This document shows positions 8,920 to 20,226 of a DNA stretch of 64,000 bases, piece by piece. Position 1 is the stretch's first letter. Every line of letters starts with the position of its first letter. The translations under genes and the position numbers were made by a program. The notes under the pieces are model-generated. The model saw nothing but the letters and a program-made list of their open reading frames with translations, was not told the origin of the DNA and did no database searches. Origin of the DNA: Stutzerimonas stutzeri (lineage in GTDB: Bacteria; Pseudomonadota; Gammaproteobacteria; Pseudomonadales; Pseudomonadaceae); the NCBI RefSeq assembly GCF_013522825.1, contig NZ_JAAMQZ010000005.1, positions 62,001-126,000 on the forward strand. The letters are read 5' to 3'.

Positions 8920-9396
8920 TCAGCTGTCTTGGCCTGCTTGCAGAGCCATCGCCGTGCGCCGCAGCTTTTCCAGCGGCGCACGCGTATCAGTGTTCAGAGG
9001 GCAAAGCGCGCTCAGCCAGTCGACTGATCCCAGCTCCTCCGTCCAGTGCTGCGTTGCCTGTTGCAGCCGGTCGAGCTGGATATATTCAGCGTCCAGCTCC
9101 AGCTGCTTGACCCGCTCGCGCAAGGCGCTCAGTGCGCCATCCGCCGCAGCCTGTTGGCGCCAGGCCTGGCGCAGGCCGCGTAGCGGCGTGATCACCTGAG
9201 ACTGCCAGTCATCGCCAAGCCGCCTCAGCTGTTGCAGGCGCTCTGCCGTACAGGCGACGGCGCGGCGCTCCAGCCAGGCGCCCGCGAGCAACAGGCAGAC
9301 ATCCGCGCCGGCGGCCTGCAGCTCAAGACAGGCGCTTTCCACGCCAGGCTGTGCGTAGCAGGTCAGAGCAAAATCGCGCAAATCGTCGTGGCTCAT
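8920..9396 (-). CDS. TIGR02444-type conserved protein of unknown function
   Basis: 158 residues from the ATG at 9396 (an upstream in-frame start at 9462 would overlap the divergent ABC-F start). It looks like the Pseudomonas TIGR02444/DUF2390 family: FALTCYAQPGVESACLELQ near the N-terminus and a helical, Gln- and Arg-rich C-terminal half. No catalytic motif is visible and no function is known. It converges with algP (2 bases apart) and diverges from the ABC-F gene. Confidence 0.85.
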   Translation of the reverse strand: MSHDDLRDFALTCYAQPGVESACLELQAAGADVCLLLAGAWLERRAVACTAERLQQLRRLGDDWQSQVITPLRGLRQAWRQQAAADGALSALRERVKQLELDAEYIQLDRLQQATQHWTEELGSVDWLSALCPLNTDTRAPLEKLRRTAMALQAGQDS

Positions 9397-9463
9397 CGGT
9401 GGTGATTTTTTTTCATGGGCGCCCGGATGGATTCCAGGCGAACTGATAAACTCCGCCGCCATT

Positions 9464-11374
9464 ATGATCCGACTTCAGAACCTGACTCTACAGCGTGGCC
9501 CCCAGCGTCTGCTGGAAGGCGCCGAGCTGACCCTGCATCCCGGCCAGAAAGTCGGGCTGGTCGGTGCCAATGGCGCCGGAAAATCCAGCCTGTTCGCCCT
9601 GCTGCGCGGTGAATTCACCCCCGATGGCGGCGATTGCCAGTTGCCGCCGGACTGGCGCATCGCCCATATGCGCCAGGAAGTCGATACGCTCGACCGCCTG
9701 GCCGTGGACTATGTGCTCGATGGCGATGTTCAACTGCGGCGGATTCAGGCCGAGCTGGCGGCTGCCGAGGCCGGGCATGACGGCAGCGCGCTGGCGCGGC
9801 TGCACACCGAGCTGGACAACGCCGACGGCTACAGCGCCGACGCGCGCGCGCGCAAATTGCTCGCCGGCCTTGGCTTTGCCAACGAGCAGATGCTGCTGCC
9901 GGTGAGCAGTTTTTCCGGCGGCTGGCGGATGCGCCTGAACCTGGCGCAGGCGCTGATGTGTCCCTCCGACCTGCTGTTGCTCGACGAGCCGACCAACCAC
10001 CTGGATCTCGATGCGATCCTCTGGCTGGAGGCCTGGCTGAAGAGCTATCCCGGCACCCTGATGCTGATTTCTCATGACCGCGACTTCCTCGATGAGGTGG
10101 TCGGCAACGTGGTGCATGTCGATCAGCGCAAGCTGATTCTCTATCGCGGCGGTTATTCCGCCTTCGAGCGGGCGCGTGCCGAGCGCCTGGCGCAGCAGCA
10201 GCAGGCGTTCGAGAAACAGCAGGCGCAGCGCGAGCACATGGAAGATTTCATCCGCCGCTTCAAGGCCAAGGCGAGCAAGGCGCGCCAGGCGCAGAGCCGG
10301 ATCAAGGCGCTGGAAAAGCTCGAGGAACTGGCGCCGGCGCATGTCGATTCGCCATTCGACTTCGTCTTCCGCGAAGCGGACAAGGTCTCCAGCCCCCTGC
10401 TGGACCTGACCGAGGGCGCGCTCGGCTATCCCGGCAAACGGGTGCTGGACAAGGTCAAGCTGCAACTGGTGCCCGGCGCGCGCATCGGCCTGCTCGGCCC
10501 CAACGGCGCGGGCAAATCGACGCTGATCAAGACCCTGGCCAATGAGCTGCAACCCCTGGGCGGGCGCCTGCAGCGCGGCGAGAACCTGGTCATCGGCTAT
10601 TTCGCCCAGCACCAGCTCGATGCGCTCGACGCCAAAGCCAGCCCGCTACTGCACTTGCAGCGTATCGCCCCGGGCGAGCGCGAGCAGGTGTTGCGCGATT
10701 TCCTCGGTGGCTTCGATTTTCGCGGCAACCGCTGTGATGAGCCGGTGCTCAACTTTTCCGGTGGCGAGAAGGCGCGCCTGGCACTGGCGCTGATCGCCTG
10801 GGGCAAGCCCAACCTGCTGCTGCTGGACGAACCGACCAACCACCTGGATCTGGAGATGCGCCTGGCGCTGACGCTGGCCCTGCAGGATTTCGAGGGCGCG
10901 GTGCTGGTGGTTTCGCATGATCGGCATCTGCTCAAAAGCACCACCGATGAATTTCTGCTGGTGGCCGAGGGGCGGGTCGTCGGGTTCGAGGGCGATCTTG
11001 AAGACTATGCCCGCTGGCTGGCCGAATACCGTGTTCGCCAGCAGCCCGTCGCTACGACCGATTCGGCAGGCGAGAAGACCGACAAACGCATGCTGCGCCA
11101 GGCGGCTGCGGCGTTGCGCCAGCAACTGGCGCCTCTGAAGCGGCAGGCGGAAAAGCATGAAAAGGACCTGGCCGGCGTGCATGAAAAGCTCGCCCAGGTC
11201 GAGGCGCGTCTCGCCGATACCGCGCTCTACGAAGTGGCGCGCAAGGACGAACTGCGTGACCTGCTGGCCAGGCAGGCGGAGTTGAAGGCGTGCGAAAGCG
11301 CGCTGGAAGATGCCTGGATGGAGGCGCTCGAGGCGCTGGAAGCCCTGCAGGGTCAACTTGAGGCCAACCCATGA
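9464..11374 (+). CDS. yheS: ABC-F family ATPase (YheS-like)
   Basis: 636 residues with two ATP-binding cassettes and no membrane segments, the ABC-F ribosome-associated type. Cassette 1 has Walker A GANGAGKSS and signature SFSGGWRMRLNLAQA; cassette 2 has GPNGAGKST and NFSGGEKARLALAL; both have LLLLDEPTNHLD. The Arg/Gln-rich inter-domain linker (about 235-290) would contact the ribosomal P/E-site tRNA. The C-terminal 100 residues form a charged coiled coil. The stop overlaps the next ATG (ATGA), starting a four-gene run to 13365. Confidence 0.92.
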   Translation: MIRLQNLTLQRGPQRLLEGAELTLHPGQKVGLVGANGAGKSSLFALLRGEFTPDGGDCQLPPDWRIAHMRQEVDTLDRLAVDYVLDGDVQLRRIQAELAAAEAGHDGSALARLHTELDNADGYSADARARKLLAGLGFANEQMLLPVSSFSGGWRMRLNLAQALMCPSDLLLLDEPTNHLDLDAILWLEAWLKSYPGTLMLISHDRDFLDEVVGNVVHVDQRKLILYRGGYSAFERARAERLAQQQQAFEKQQAQREHMEDFIRRFKAKASKARQAQSRIKALEKLEELAPAHVDSPFDFVFREADKVSSPLLDLTEGALGYPGKRVLDKVKLQLVPGARIGLLGPNGAGKSTLIKTLANELQPLGGRLQRGENLVIGYFAQHQLDALDAKASPLLHLQRIAPGEREQVLRDFLGGFDFRGNRCDEPVLNFSGGEKARLALALIAWGKPNLLLLDEPTNHLDLEMRLALTLALQDFEGAVLVVSHDRHLLKSTTDEFLLVAEGRVVGFEGDLEDYARWLAEYRVRQQPVATTDSAGEKTDKRMLRQAAAALRQQLAPLKRQAEKHEKDLAGVHEKLAQVEARLADTALYEVARKDELRDLLARQAELKACESALEDAWMEALEALEALQGQLEANP

Positions 11375-11952
11375 ACGAACAGTTGCTGATTCTTTCGCAA
11401 GAATGGGGTGATCAGCTCTTGCTGGGCTTGCAGGTGCTGTTGATCCTGCTGATCGCCTATATCCTGCAGCGCTTCGTGGTACGCGGCCTGACCCGACTGG
11501 GCAGTCGTTATCCGCTGCCGCCCGAGCTGCTGTTGCCGCTGCGTGGCGGCATCCGCTGGTTCATCATCGGCGGTGCGCTGATCATGGTGCTGGAGCGTTT
11601 TGGCGTTTCGGCAACGGTGCTCTGGACGGCCTTTTCCGGTTTCGTGGCAGTGGCGGCCATCGCCTTCTTCGCCATCTGGAGCGTGCTGTCGAACCTGCTC
11701 TGCGCCGTGCTGATCATGACCGTCGGCCCCTTTCGCCTCGGCGACCTGGTGGAGCTGGTGGAGAGCTTCGAGAAGCCGATCGTCAAGGGCCGGGTGATGG
11801 ATATCAACCTGCTCTACACTACGCTGCAAGAGGTGAACGAAGACGGAACCGGCGCGACCGTGCAGGTGCCCAACAGTCTGTTCTTCCAGAAGGTCGTGCG
11901 CCGCTGGCGCGGGGCCGAGATTCAACCAATCAAATCTACATCCAACGAGTAG
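11371..11952 (+). CDS. Small MscS-like mechanosensitive channel protein
   Basis: 193 residues. Three or so transmembrane segments (about 15-38, 60-80, 88-115) lead into an MscS-type pore helix and a short beta domain with GPFRLGDLVEL and VQVPNSLFF, both typical of MscS. It lacks the large C-terminal vestibule of E. coli MscS, as in short MscS-like proteins. It overlaps the ABC-F gene by four bases and precedes a TerC gene by six bases. Confidence 0.85.
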   Translation: MNEQLLILSQEWGDQLLLGLQVLLILLIAYILQRFVVRGLTRLGSRYPLPPELLLPLRGGIRWFIIGGALIMVLERFGVSATVLWTAFSGFVAVAAIAFFAIWSVLSNLLCAVLIMTVGPFRLGDLVELVESFEKPIVKGRVMDINLLYTTLQEVNEDGTGATVQVPNSLFFQKVVRRWRGAEIQPIKSTSNE

Positions 11953-11958
11953 CCTTTC

Positions 11959-12729
11959 ATGGAATGGCTTAGCAGCCCGGAAATCTGGGTCGCGTTTCTG
12001 ACCCTGACCGCCCTGGAAATCGTCCTGGGCATCGACAACATCATCTTCATCTCCATTCTGGTCAGCCGCCTGCCCAAGGCGCAGCAGCCCAAGGCACGGT
12101 TCTTCGGCCTGTCGCTGGCCATGGGTACGCGAATCCTGCTGCTGCTCTCGATCACCTGGGTCATGCGTCTGACCGCGGACCTGTTCACCGTCTGGGGCGA
12201 AGGCGTCTCCGGGCGCGACCTGATCCTGTTCTTCGGCGGCCTGTTCCTGCTGTTCAAGAGCACCATGGAAATCTGGCACAGCGTGGAAGGCGAAGAGGAA
12301 GAGCAATCCGCTGCGGGCGGGGCGGTGAAGGCGAGTTTCGTCAGCATCATCCTGCAGATCGCCGTCATCGATATCATCTTCTCGCTGGACTCGGTGATCA
12401 CCGCGGTTGGCCTGGTGGACAATGTGCCAGTGATGGTGGCGGCGATCATCATCGCGGTCGGTGTGATGATGCTGGCTGCCGGCACCATCAGCGACTTCAT
12501 CGACAAGCATCCGACCCTGAAGATTCTGGCGCTGTCATTCCTCATCGTGGTTGGCACCCTGCTGGTGGCCGAAGCGTTCGATGTGCACGTGCCCAAGGGC
12601 TACGTCTACTTTGCCATGGCCTTCTCGCTGGGCGTCGAGGCGCTGAACATTCGCATGCGCAAGGCCATGAAACGCCCGCTCAAGGAACCGGTGAAACTGG
12701 GCCGGGACATGCCCAATCTGAAGGACTGA
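11959..12729 (+). CDS. TerC family integral membrane protein
   Basis: 256 residues with seven or eight transmembrane segments. The motif EIVLGIDNIIFISIL near residue 20 and IIFSLDSVITAVGL near 140, each with a membrane-embedded Asp, are the TerC signatures. TerC proteins (E. coli Alx is one) are tied to manganese or tellurite handling; the substrate here cannot be told. It is six bases after the MscS-like gene and three bases before the LysE-type gene. Confidence 0.9.
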   Translation: MEWLSSPEIWVAFLTLTALEIVLGIDNIIFISILVSRLPKAQQPKARFFGLSLAMGTRILLLLSITWVMRLTADLFTVWGEGVSGRDLILFFGGLFLLFKSTMEIWHSVEGEEEEQSAAGGAVKASFVSIILQIAVIDIIFSLDSVITAVGLVDNVPVMVAAIIIAVGVMMLAAGTISDFIDKHPTLKILALSFLIVVGTLLVAEAFDVHVPKGYVYFAMAFSLGVEALNIRMRKAMKRPLKEPVKLGRDMPNLKD

Positions 12730-12732
12730 GCC

Positions 12733-13365
12733 ATGTCGCTTGAAACCTGGCTTGCCTTCTTCGTCGCCTGCTGGGTGATCAGCCTGTCGCCGGGTGCCGG
12801 CGCCATCGCCTCGATGTCCTGCGGGTTGCGCTATGGCTTCTGGCGCGGCTACTGGAACGCCATTGGCCTGCAGCTGGCGCTGGTGCTGCAGATTGCCGTC
12901 GTCGCGGCGGGGGTGGGCGCGGTGCTGGCGGCTTCGTCGCTGGCGTTCAGCCTGATCAAGTGGTTCGGTGTCGCCTACCTGCTGTGGCTCGCGTTCCGGC
13001 AATGGCAGGCGATTCCCGAGGCGCTGGACGATTCGGCCATGCCACGGCCCATCGGGCGTCCGTTGGCACTGGTGTTCCGGGGCTTTCTGATCAATGCCAG
13101 CAATCCCAAGGCGATCGTCTTCATCCTGGCGGTGCTGCCGCAGTTTCTCGACCCGCAACGACCGCTCGTGCTGCAGTACGTGGAAATGGCGGCGACCATG
13201 GTGATGGTCGATCTGGTGGTGATGGCCGGCTATACGGGCCTGGCCGCCAGGGTCCTGCGGCTGCTGCGCACCCCGCGCCAGCAGCGCCTGGTCAACCGCA
13301 GCTTCGCGACGATGTTCGCCGCTGCCGCGGCATTATTGGCGACGGTGCGAAAAGCGGCGGCGTAG
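12733..13365 (+). CDS. LysE family amino-acid exporter
   Basis: 210 residues with five or six transmembrane helices. The SLSPGAGAIASMSCGLRYGFWRG segment is the LysE/RhtB signature, and the NPKAIVFILAVLPQF segment is the second hallmark. The family exports amino acids or homoserine lactones; the substrate is unknown. Last gene of the run starting at 9464. Its TAG stop is the first part of a REP hairpin beginning at 13363. Confidence 0.9.
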   Translation: MSLETWLAFFVACWVISLSPGAGAIASMSCGLRYGFWRGYWNAIGLQLALVLQIAVVAAGVGAVLAASSLAFSLIKWFGVAYLLWLAFRQWQAIPEALDDSAMPRPIGRPLALVFRGFLINASNPKAIVFILAVLPQFLDPQRPLVLQYVEMAATMVMVDLVVMAGYTGLAARVLRLLRTPRQQRLVNRSFATMFAAAAALLATVRKAAA

Positions 13366-13391
13366 GTCGGGTCACGCTTCACCGACCCGAC
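13366..13391. repeat. REP-like hairpin directly after the LysE stop
   Basis: GTCGGGT (13366-13372) pairs with ACCCGAC (13385-13391). A related sequence, AGGTCGGGTCACGTTTCACC, lies at 26651-26670 upstream of argS. Confidence 0.6.
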
Positions 13392-13423
13392 GAGCGGAGT
13401 TGAGGCTTCCCTCGGGTTCAACC

Positions 13424-13451
13424 GTCGGATTACGCCTTTGGCTAATCCGAC
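13424..13451. repeat. REP hairpin (GTCGGATTA type)
   Basis: GTCGGATTA (13424-13432) pairs with TAATCCGAC (13443-13451), and GCC/GGC extend the stem around a TTT loop. This is a common Pseudomonas extragenic palindrome; a variant lies at 48838-48865. Confidence 0.7.
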
Positions 13452-13472
13452 CTACAACTGCTCACATCCCAT

Positions 13473-13525
13473 AGGGCCGAACTTGTTCGGCCTCTTGCGA
13501 CAGGTGGCCGAACAAGTTCGGCCCT
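13473..13525. repeat. Perfect 20-base inverted repeat between the LysE gene and elbB
   Basis: AGGGCCGAACTTGTTCGGCC (13473-13492) and GGCCGAACAAGTTCGGCCCT (13506-13525) are exact reverse complements around 13 bases. Each arm is itself nearly palindromic (CCGAAC-TT-GTTCGG). It may act as a bidirectional transcription barrier between the convergent LysE and elbB genes. Confidence 0.8.
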
Positions 13526-13593
13526 ACGGCGGTGGGTGACGGTTTCCGTTGAAGCAGCGTGACCCACCTCCGTAGCTGCCGGCCCGGTGAGCC

Positions 13594-14259
13594 TTATTTG
13601 CTGACCGTCAGCTCCAGCACCCGGTCCACCAGCTTGTAGATGCCCGAGGCTGCTTCGCTGATCGATTGCGCCAGCATATAGGCGGGTGTGGTGATGAGTT
13701 TGTGTTTCGAATCCTCGGTGATCTCGCTGACCTCGCAGGGCTGGTGTTCGGCGCCCATGGTGCGCGCGGCAGCGGCTGCCGGATCATCATCATTGCCCAG
13801 GGTGCAGACCACGCCGGGGCCGAAGACCTGTGCGGCCATGGTCGGTGCGATACACATCATTCCGACGGGCTTGCCTGCCTGGGCAAAGGCCTGGGCGGCG
13901 GAGAGGACATCCGGCAAAACTTTGCAGTCGGCACCCTGACTGGCGAAGTCGGACAGATTCTTCGCCGCGCCGAAACCGCCCGGCATGATCAGGGCGTCGA
14001 ACTCCACGGCATCCAGCTCGCGCAGGTCCTTGATCTCGCCACGGGCCAGGCGCGCCGATTCGGTCAGTACGTTACGAGACTCGGGCATTTCCTCGCCGGT
14101 GAGGTGATTGATCACGTGCAGCTGCGCAATGTTCGGTGCGAAGCATTGCACCTTGGCACCGCGCTGATCCAGCCGCAGCAGAGTGATGACGCTCTCGTAG
14201 ATTTCCGAGCCGTCGTAGACGCCACAGCCGGAAAGAATCACGGCGACTTTCTTGTTCAT
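13594..14259 (-). CDS. elbB: ElbB, DJ-1/PfpI-type glyoxalase-like protein
   Basis: 221 residues from the ATG at 14259, which has an AGGAG site; the longer frame starts at 14283. DJ-1/PfpI fold with VAVILSGCGVYDGSEIYE at the N-terminus, MPGGFGAAKNLSDFA, and the nucleophile-elbow cysteine in GMMCIAPTM. ElbB (isoprenoid biosynthesis protein with amidotransferase-like domain) has weak glyoxalase activity in E. coli; its physiological role is unsettled. Divergent from hemB with 290 bases between starts. Confidence 0.92.
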   Translation of the reverse strand: MNKKVAVILSGCGVYDGSEIYESVITLLRLDQRGAKVQCFAPNIAQLHVINHLTGEEMPESRNVLTESARLARGEIKDLRELDAVEFDALIMPGGFGAAKNLSDFASQGADCKVLPDVLSAAQAFAQAGKPVGMMCIAPTMAAQVFGPGVVCTLGNDDDPAAAAARTMGAEHQPCEVSEITEDSKHKLITTPAYMLAQSISEAASGIYKLVDRVLELTVSK

Positions 14260-14363
14260 GGTGGTACTCCTGGTCAAGTTCAAACGGCCCGGTCTGACAG
14301 GGCGCTGCAGAATGTATTCGATGCTACTGCCTGGGGCGGATCAAGGTAAATCCCGCTCTGTAG

Positions 14364-15563
<1,200 letters not shown>

Positions 15564-15581
15564 GCCCTCCGAGGCAGAGCG

Positions 15582-17798
15582 ATGAACAGTCAAGAACTCA
15601 GCGAGCAGGGCCTGCAGGAGATCGTCAACGGTGAAGTGCTGGAACAGACGGTGTCCGAGGCGGAGCTGGTGACGCAGCCCGAAGTGGTCGAGGAAGCACC
15701 GGCGGTGGTGATTGCGGTGCCGAACCTGGACGACAGCAGCCTGTATATCCACCGCGAGCTGTCGCAGCTGCAGTTCAATATTCGCGTGCTGGAACAGGCG
15801 CTGGATGAATCCTGCCCGCTGCTGGAGCGGTTGAAGTTCCTGCTGATCTTCTCCAGCAACCTCGACGAGTTCTTCGAGATCCGTGTCGCTGGCCTGAAGA
15901 AACAGGTCACCTACGCCCGCGAGCAGGCCGGTGCCGATGGCCTGCAACCGCATCAGGCGCTGGCGCGTATTTCCGAGCTGGTGCATGAGCAGGTCGACCG
16001 CCAGTACAGCATCCTCAACGAGGTATTGCTGCCCGAACTGGCCAAGCAGCAGGTGCGTTTCATCCGCCGGCGTCACTGGACGGCCAAGATCAAGACCTGG
16101 GTACGGCGCTATTTCCGCGAGGAAATCGCACCGATCATCACCCCCATTGGCCTCGATCCGACCCACCCGTTCCCGCTGCTGGTGAACAAGAGCCTGAACT
16201 TCATCGTCGAGCTGGAAGGTATCGATGCCTTTGGCCGCGACTCCGGCCTGGCGATCATTCCGGCGCCGCGACTGCTGCCGCGCATCATCCGCGTGCCCGA
16301 GGAAGTGGGCGGGCCGGGCGCCAACCATGTGTTCCTCTCGTCGATGATTCACGCCCACGCCGACGATCTGTTCCATGGCATGAAGGTCAAGGGCTGCTAC
16401 CAGTTCCGCCTGACCCGCAACGCCGACCTGTCGGTGGATACCGAGGATGTCGAGGATCTTGCCCGCGCGCTGCGTGGCGAGCTGATGTCGCGGCGCTATG
16501 GCGATGCGGTGCGTCTGGAGGTCGTCGATACCTGCCCGGCGCACCTTGCCGACTTCCTGCTCAAGCAGTTCGGCCTGGGCGAGAGCGAGCTGTATCGTGT
16601 CAATGGCCCCGTCAACCTGACCCGGCTGTTCAGCGTCACCGGTCTGGACAGCCACCCGGAGCTGCAATACACGCCGTTCACTCCGGCAATCCCGAAGCTG
16701 CTGCAGAACAGCGAGAACATCTTCAACGTGGTCGGCAAGCAGGACATCCTGCTGCTGCATCCCTATGAGTCCTTCACGCCGGTGATCGACCTCCTGCGCG
16801 AAGCCGCCAAGGACCCCTGCGTGCTGGCGGTCAAGCAGACGCTGTATCGTTCCGGGGCCAACTCGGAAATCGTCAATGCGCTGGTCGAGGCGGCGCGCAA
16901 CGGCAAGGAAGTCACCGCGGTGATCGAGTTGCGGGCGCGCTTCGACGAGGAATCCAACCTGCAGCTGGCCAGTCGCCTGCAGCAGGCCGGGGCGGTGGTC
17001 ATCTATGGCGTGGTGGGCTACAAGACCCACGCCAAGATGATGCTGATCCTGCGGCGCGAGAATGGCGAGCTGCGTCGCTACGCGCACCTGGGCACCGGCA
17101 ACTACCACGCCGGTAACGCGCGGCTGTATACCGACTACAGCATGCTGACCTCCGATGATGCGCTCTGCGAGGACGTGTCCAAACTGTTCAGCCAGCTGAT
17201 CGGCATGGGCAAGACCATGCGCATGAAGAAGCTCCTGCATGCGCCCTTCACCCTGAAGAAGACCCTGCTCGACCTGATCGCCCAGGAAACCCAGAATGCC
17301 GCCGAAGGCAAGCCTGCGCACATCATGCTCAAGGTCAACTCACTGACCGACCCGAAGATGATCAAGGCGCTGTACAAGGCCAGTCAGACGGGCGTGCGCA
17401 TCGATCTGGTGGTGCGCGGCATGTGCTGCCTGCGTCCGGGGATTGCCGGGGTGTCGCACAATATCCAGGTGCGCTCGATCATTGGCCGCTTCCTCGAACA
17501 CAGTCGGGTGTTCTACTTCTTCAACGGCGGCGACGAGAAGCTCTACCTGTCCAGCGCCGACTGGATGGAGCGCAACCTCGACCGGCGAGTGGAAACCTGC
17601 TTCCCGGTGGAAGGCAAGAAACTGCTGACACGGGTGAAAAAGGAACTGGAAGCGTTCCTGACCGACAACACTCTGAGCTGGCTGCTGCAACCCGACGGCA
17701 GCTACGTGCGTAACAGCCCCAGTGGCAACCAGCTTCCACGCAACGTTCAGGGCACCCTGCTGGAGCGGCTGACCAGCCCGCCGGTCGGCGGGCGCTGA
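15582..17798 (+). CDS. ppk: Polyphosphate kinase 1
   Basis: Reversibly polymerises ATP gamma-phosphate to inorganic polyphosphate. 738 residues: N domain with [19 protein letters not shown], head domain, and two PLD-like C domains. The histidine that is phosphorylated is His483 (GYKTHAKMM); the second, His502, lies in [10 protein letters not shown], 19 residues later as in E. coli (435/454). ATG at 15582. Co-transcribed with hemB; convergent with ppx (173 bases between stops), so synthesis and breakdown genes sit tail to tail. Confidence 0.97.
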   Translation: MNSQELSEQGLQEIVNGEVLEQTVSEAELVTQPEVVEEAPAVVIAVPNLDDSSLYIHRELSQLQFNIRVLEQALDESCPLLERLKFLLIFSSNLDEFFEIRVAGLKKQVTYAREQAGADGLQPHQALARISELVHEQVDRQYSILNEVLLPELAKQQVRFIRRRHWTAKIKTWVRRYFREEIAPIITPIGLDPTHPFPLLVNKSLNFIVELEGIDAFGRDSGLAIIPAPRLLPRIIRVPEEVGGPGANHVFLSSMIHAHADDLFHGMKVKGCYQFRLTRNADLSVDTEDVEDLARALRGELMSRRYGDAVRLEVVDTCPAHLADFLLKQFGLGESELYRVNGPVNLTRLFSVTGLDSHPELQYTPFTPAIPKLLQNSENIFNVVGKQDILLLHPYESFTPVIDLLREAAKDPCVLAVKQTLYRSGANSEIVNALVEAARNGKEVTAVIELRARFDEESNLQLASRLQQAGAVVIYGVVGYKTHAKMMLILRRENGELRRYAHLGTGNYHAGNARLYTDYSMLTSDDALCEDVSKLFSQLIGMGKTMRMKKLLHAPFTLKKTLLDLIAQETQNAAEGKPAHIMLKVNSLTDPKMIKALYKASQTGVRIDLVVRGMCCLRPGIAGVSHNIQVRSIIGRFLEHSRVFYFFNGGDEKLYLSSADWMERNLDRRVETCFPVEGKKLLTRVKKELEAFLTDNTLSWLLQPDGSYVRNSPSGNQLPRNVQGTLLERLTSPPVGGR

Positions 17799-17823
17799 GC
17801 GCTATCAGCTAGTATGCTGGCTT

Positions 17824-17922
17824 CTGTGGGAGCGGCTTCAGCCGCGATATTCGTGGATAAAGCGGAGCGCCGCCCGACCGCTCCCACAGGTTCGTTGCCT
17901 GTGGGAGTGACTTCAGTCACGC
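17824..17922. repeat. REP pair between ppk and ppx
   Basis: CTGTGGGAGCGG (17824-17835) is exactly complementary to CCGCTCCCACAG (17878-17889). A third, diverged copy CCTGTGGGAGTGACTTCAGT begins at 17899. These are classic Pseudomonas GTGGGAGCGGCTTCAGCCGCG elements lying in a convergent intergenic gap, where they may also end transcription. Confidence 0.75.
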
Positions 17923-17971
17923 AGCTTTCCCGGCTTTTCAGCAGGCCCTGGCTTTCCAGGGCCTCGGCAGC

Positions 17972-19471
17972 CTATTTCACCCGCAGTTCATAACCGACCC
18001 GTGCCAGCCAAGCGGCTTCGGCTTCGAAGTCGGCGCGGGTCAGCGGGTTGGCTTCCAGCCAGCCATCCGGGAAAACCAGTTCGAGGCTGCGCTCAGCCGG
18101 CTTCAGTTGCACCTCGGAAGCGGTGTGGCAGCGGATATGGTGGAACAGAATGGCGAAGCGCAGAAGGATGCACAGGCGTACCAGGGTATCGGCGTCGGCG
18201 CCGGTTTCGCTGAACTTGTCCTGCGGGATGTTGCGTCTATGGCCGCGTACCAGCAGGGCCAGCATGAGTTGATCCTGGCGGGAAAAACCCGGCAGGTCCG
18301 AGTGCTCGATCAGGTAGGCGCCGTGCTTGTGGTAGTGATAGTGGGCGATGTCCAGGCCCACCTCATGCACGCGCGCGGCCCAGGCCAGCAGTTCGCGGTG
18401 CCAGTCCTCATTCAGGCCCCAGTCGGTCGCGACCTGATCGAAGGCTTCCAGCGCCTTGCTCTCGACGCGCGCGGCCTGTTCCGTATCCACGTGGTAGCGT
18501 TCCATGAGGAAGCTCAGAGTGCGGTCACGGATGTCTTCCTGATGATGGCGGCCAATCAGGTCGTAGAGCACGCCTTCGCGCAGGGCGCCTTCGGAATGGG
18601 CCATGGCGTTCAGTTCCAGAGCGTCGAAGATGGCTTCGAGGATCGCCAGACCCGCCGGGAAAATACTGCGCCGATCCGGTTTGACGCCCTCGATGTCGAT
18701 CTTTTCCACGTCGCCGAGTTTGAACAGCTTGCGCTTGAGCCAGCCAATGCCTTCGCGGGTGACCTCGCCGTTGCCCAGGCTGGCGCCCTTGATGCCCAGG
18801 CCGACCGCGCGGATGGTGCCGGACGCACCGACCGCGTCCTGCCAGCCGAGTCGGCGCAGACCATGCTCGATGCTCATCAACTCCAGGCGAGCTGCCGTGT
18901 AGGCTTGGGCGTAACGTGCCGGGGTGATCTTGCCGTCACGGAAAAAACGCTGGGTGAAACTCACGCAGCCCATCTGCAGGCTTTCGCGCAGGTGTGAGTC
19001 GAAGCCTTCGCCGATGATGAATTCGGTACTGCCGCCGCCGATATCGACCACCAGGCGCTTGCCGGCTGCGCTCGGGAAGGTGTGGGCGACCCCCAGGTAG
19101 ATCAGGCGCGCTTCCTCGCGTCCGGAAATGACCTCGACCTGATGATTGACGATGGCTTCCGCCTGGCGGATGAACAGCGCCCTGTTGCGGGCTTCGCGCA
19201 AGGCGTTGGTGCCGACCACGCGCACAGCCCCCTGGGGCAGATGATTGACCAGTTGAGCAAAGCGGCGCAGGCAGTCGAGGCCGCGTTCCATGGCATCCTC
19301 GTCCAGCATGCGCTGTTCGTTGATGCCGGCGGCCAACTGGACCTTTTCGCCGAGCCGTTCGAGGATGCGCACTTCACCATTGCTGATGCGTGCCAGCACC
19401 ATGTGGAAGCTGTTCGATCCCAGATCGAGGCCGGCGATCAGTGGAAAGGGTTCGGCGGCTGGTTGGCGCAT
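17972..19471 (-). CDS. ppx: Exopolyphosphatase
   Basis: Removes terminal phosphates from polyphosphate and opposes Ppk. 499 residues of the Ppx/GppA ASKHA fold. The N-terminal phosphate loop [15 protein letters not shown], the catalytic Glu segment around [12 protein letters not shown] and the second phosphate motif [13 protein letters not shown] are clear; the C-terminal half is HD-like ([20 protein letters not shown]). ATG at 19471. Gap of 210 bases to the divergent trxA. Confidence 0.95.
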   Translation of the reverse strand: MRQPAAEPFPLIAGLDLGSNSFHMVLARISNGEVRILERLGEKVQLAAGINEQRMLDEDAMERGLDCLRRFAQLVNHLPQGAVRVVGTNALREARNRALFIRQAEAIVNHQVEVISGREEARLIYLGVAHTFPSAAGKRLVVDIGGGSTEFIIGEGFDSHLRESLQMGCVSFTQRFFRDGKITPARYAQAYTAARLELMSIEHGLRRLGWQDAVGASGTIRAVGLGIKGASLGNGEVTREGIGWLKRKLFKLGDVEKIDIEGVKPDRRSIFPAGLAILEAIFDALELNAMAHSEGALREGVLYDLIGRHHQEDIRDRTLSFLMERYHVDTEQAARVESKALEAFDQVATDWGLNEDWHRELLAWAARVHEVGLDIAHYHYHKHGAYLIEHSDLPGFSRQDQLMLALLVRGHRRNIPQDKFSETGADADTLVRLCILLRFAILFHHIRCHTASEVQLKPAERSLELVFPDGWLEANPLTRADFEAEAAWLARVGYELRVK

Positions 19472-19681
19472 GGGCTGATCTCTGTGAAAAATCGTGACAT
19501 CCTGACACGATCATCGGCATACGCCAACGCGCAACACCCTGCAATACTTCCCGTTGGGGTCTGTCTGGTGGTCTAGTGGGCCGCCATGCGGCAATGGGCT
19601 TGGCGATGGACTGCGACTTTCGGTCCTTACCAAGCCGGGCTATCATGGCGTCACTTTCGGTTTTCACCCTGGAGACATTCC

Positions 19682-20008
19682 ATGAGCGAGCACATCAACA
19701 ATGTCAGCGACAGCAGCTTCGAGCAGGATGTGCTCCAGGCGGACGGTCCTGTTCTGGTCGATTACTGGGCGGAGTGGTGTGGCCCGTGCAAAATGATCGC
19801 GCCGGTACTCGACGAGATTGCCAAGGAGTACGAAGGCAAGCTCAAGGTTTGCAAGCTGAACATTGACGAGAACCAGGAAACACCGCCCAAGTATGGCGTG
19901 CGTGGTATTCCGACCCTGATGCTGTTCAAGAACGGCAACGTCGAAGCCACCAAGGTTGGGGCACTTTCCAAGTCTCAGCTGGCAGCGTTTCTCGACAGCA
20001 ACATCTGA
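19682..20008 (+). CDS. trxA: Thioredoxin 1
   Basis: General cytosolic dithiol reductant. 108 residues from the ATG at 19682, the standard thioredoxin length; a longer frame to 19586 is not needed. Active site WCGPC (Cys33, Cys36), cis-proline in [11 protein letters not shown]. Followed by a good intrinsic terminator, then rho, an order common in gammaproteobacteria. Confidence 0.97.
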   Translation: MSEHINNVSDSSFEQDVLQADGPVLVDYWAEWCGPCKMIAPVLDEIAKEYEGKLKVCKLNIDENQETPPKYGVRGIPTLMLFKNGNVEATKVGALSKSQLAAFLDSNI

Positions 20009-20024
20009 GCCTCGCTCCGCTAAG

Positions 20025-20049
20025 GCCCCTGCAATCGCGGGGGCTTTTT
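20025..20049 (+). terminator. Intrinsic terminator of trxA
   Basis: GCCCC (20025-20029) pairs with GGGGC (20040-20044), with inner GC pairs around AATC, followed directly by TTTTT (20045-20049). It ends trxA and leaves about 180 bases of leader before rho. Confidence 0.8.
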
Positions 20050-20226
20050 GCTGCAACGGGGTGGACGCCTCGCCTGAGCGATGCTAAATTCGGCCTCGCG
20101 ACGATTCTTCCGTCGCCCTCTGCATTCGTCGCCGACGCACTTCAGCCTCATATCGCACAACGACCCGTTCGTATTCTGCTGCGCGGCTTCTCAAGCTAAT
20201 CGCTTCATCCTTCCTGATCTCTTCCT

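Noticed and set aside
19485..19530. Second Pho box upstream of ppx (two TGTCA words on the minus strand)
   Set aside because: The words are eight bases apart instead of eleven, so they do not fit a PhoB site.
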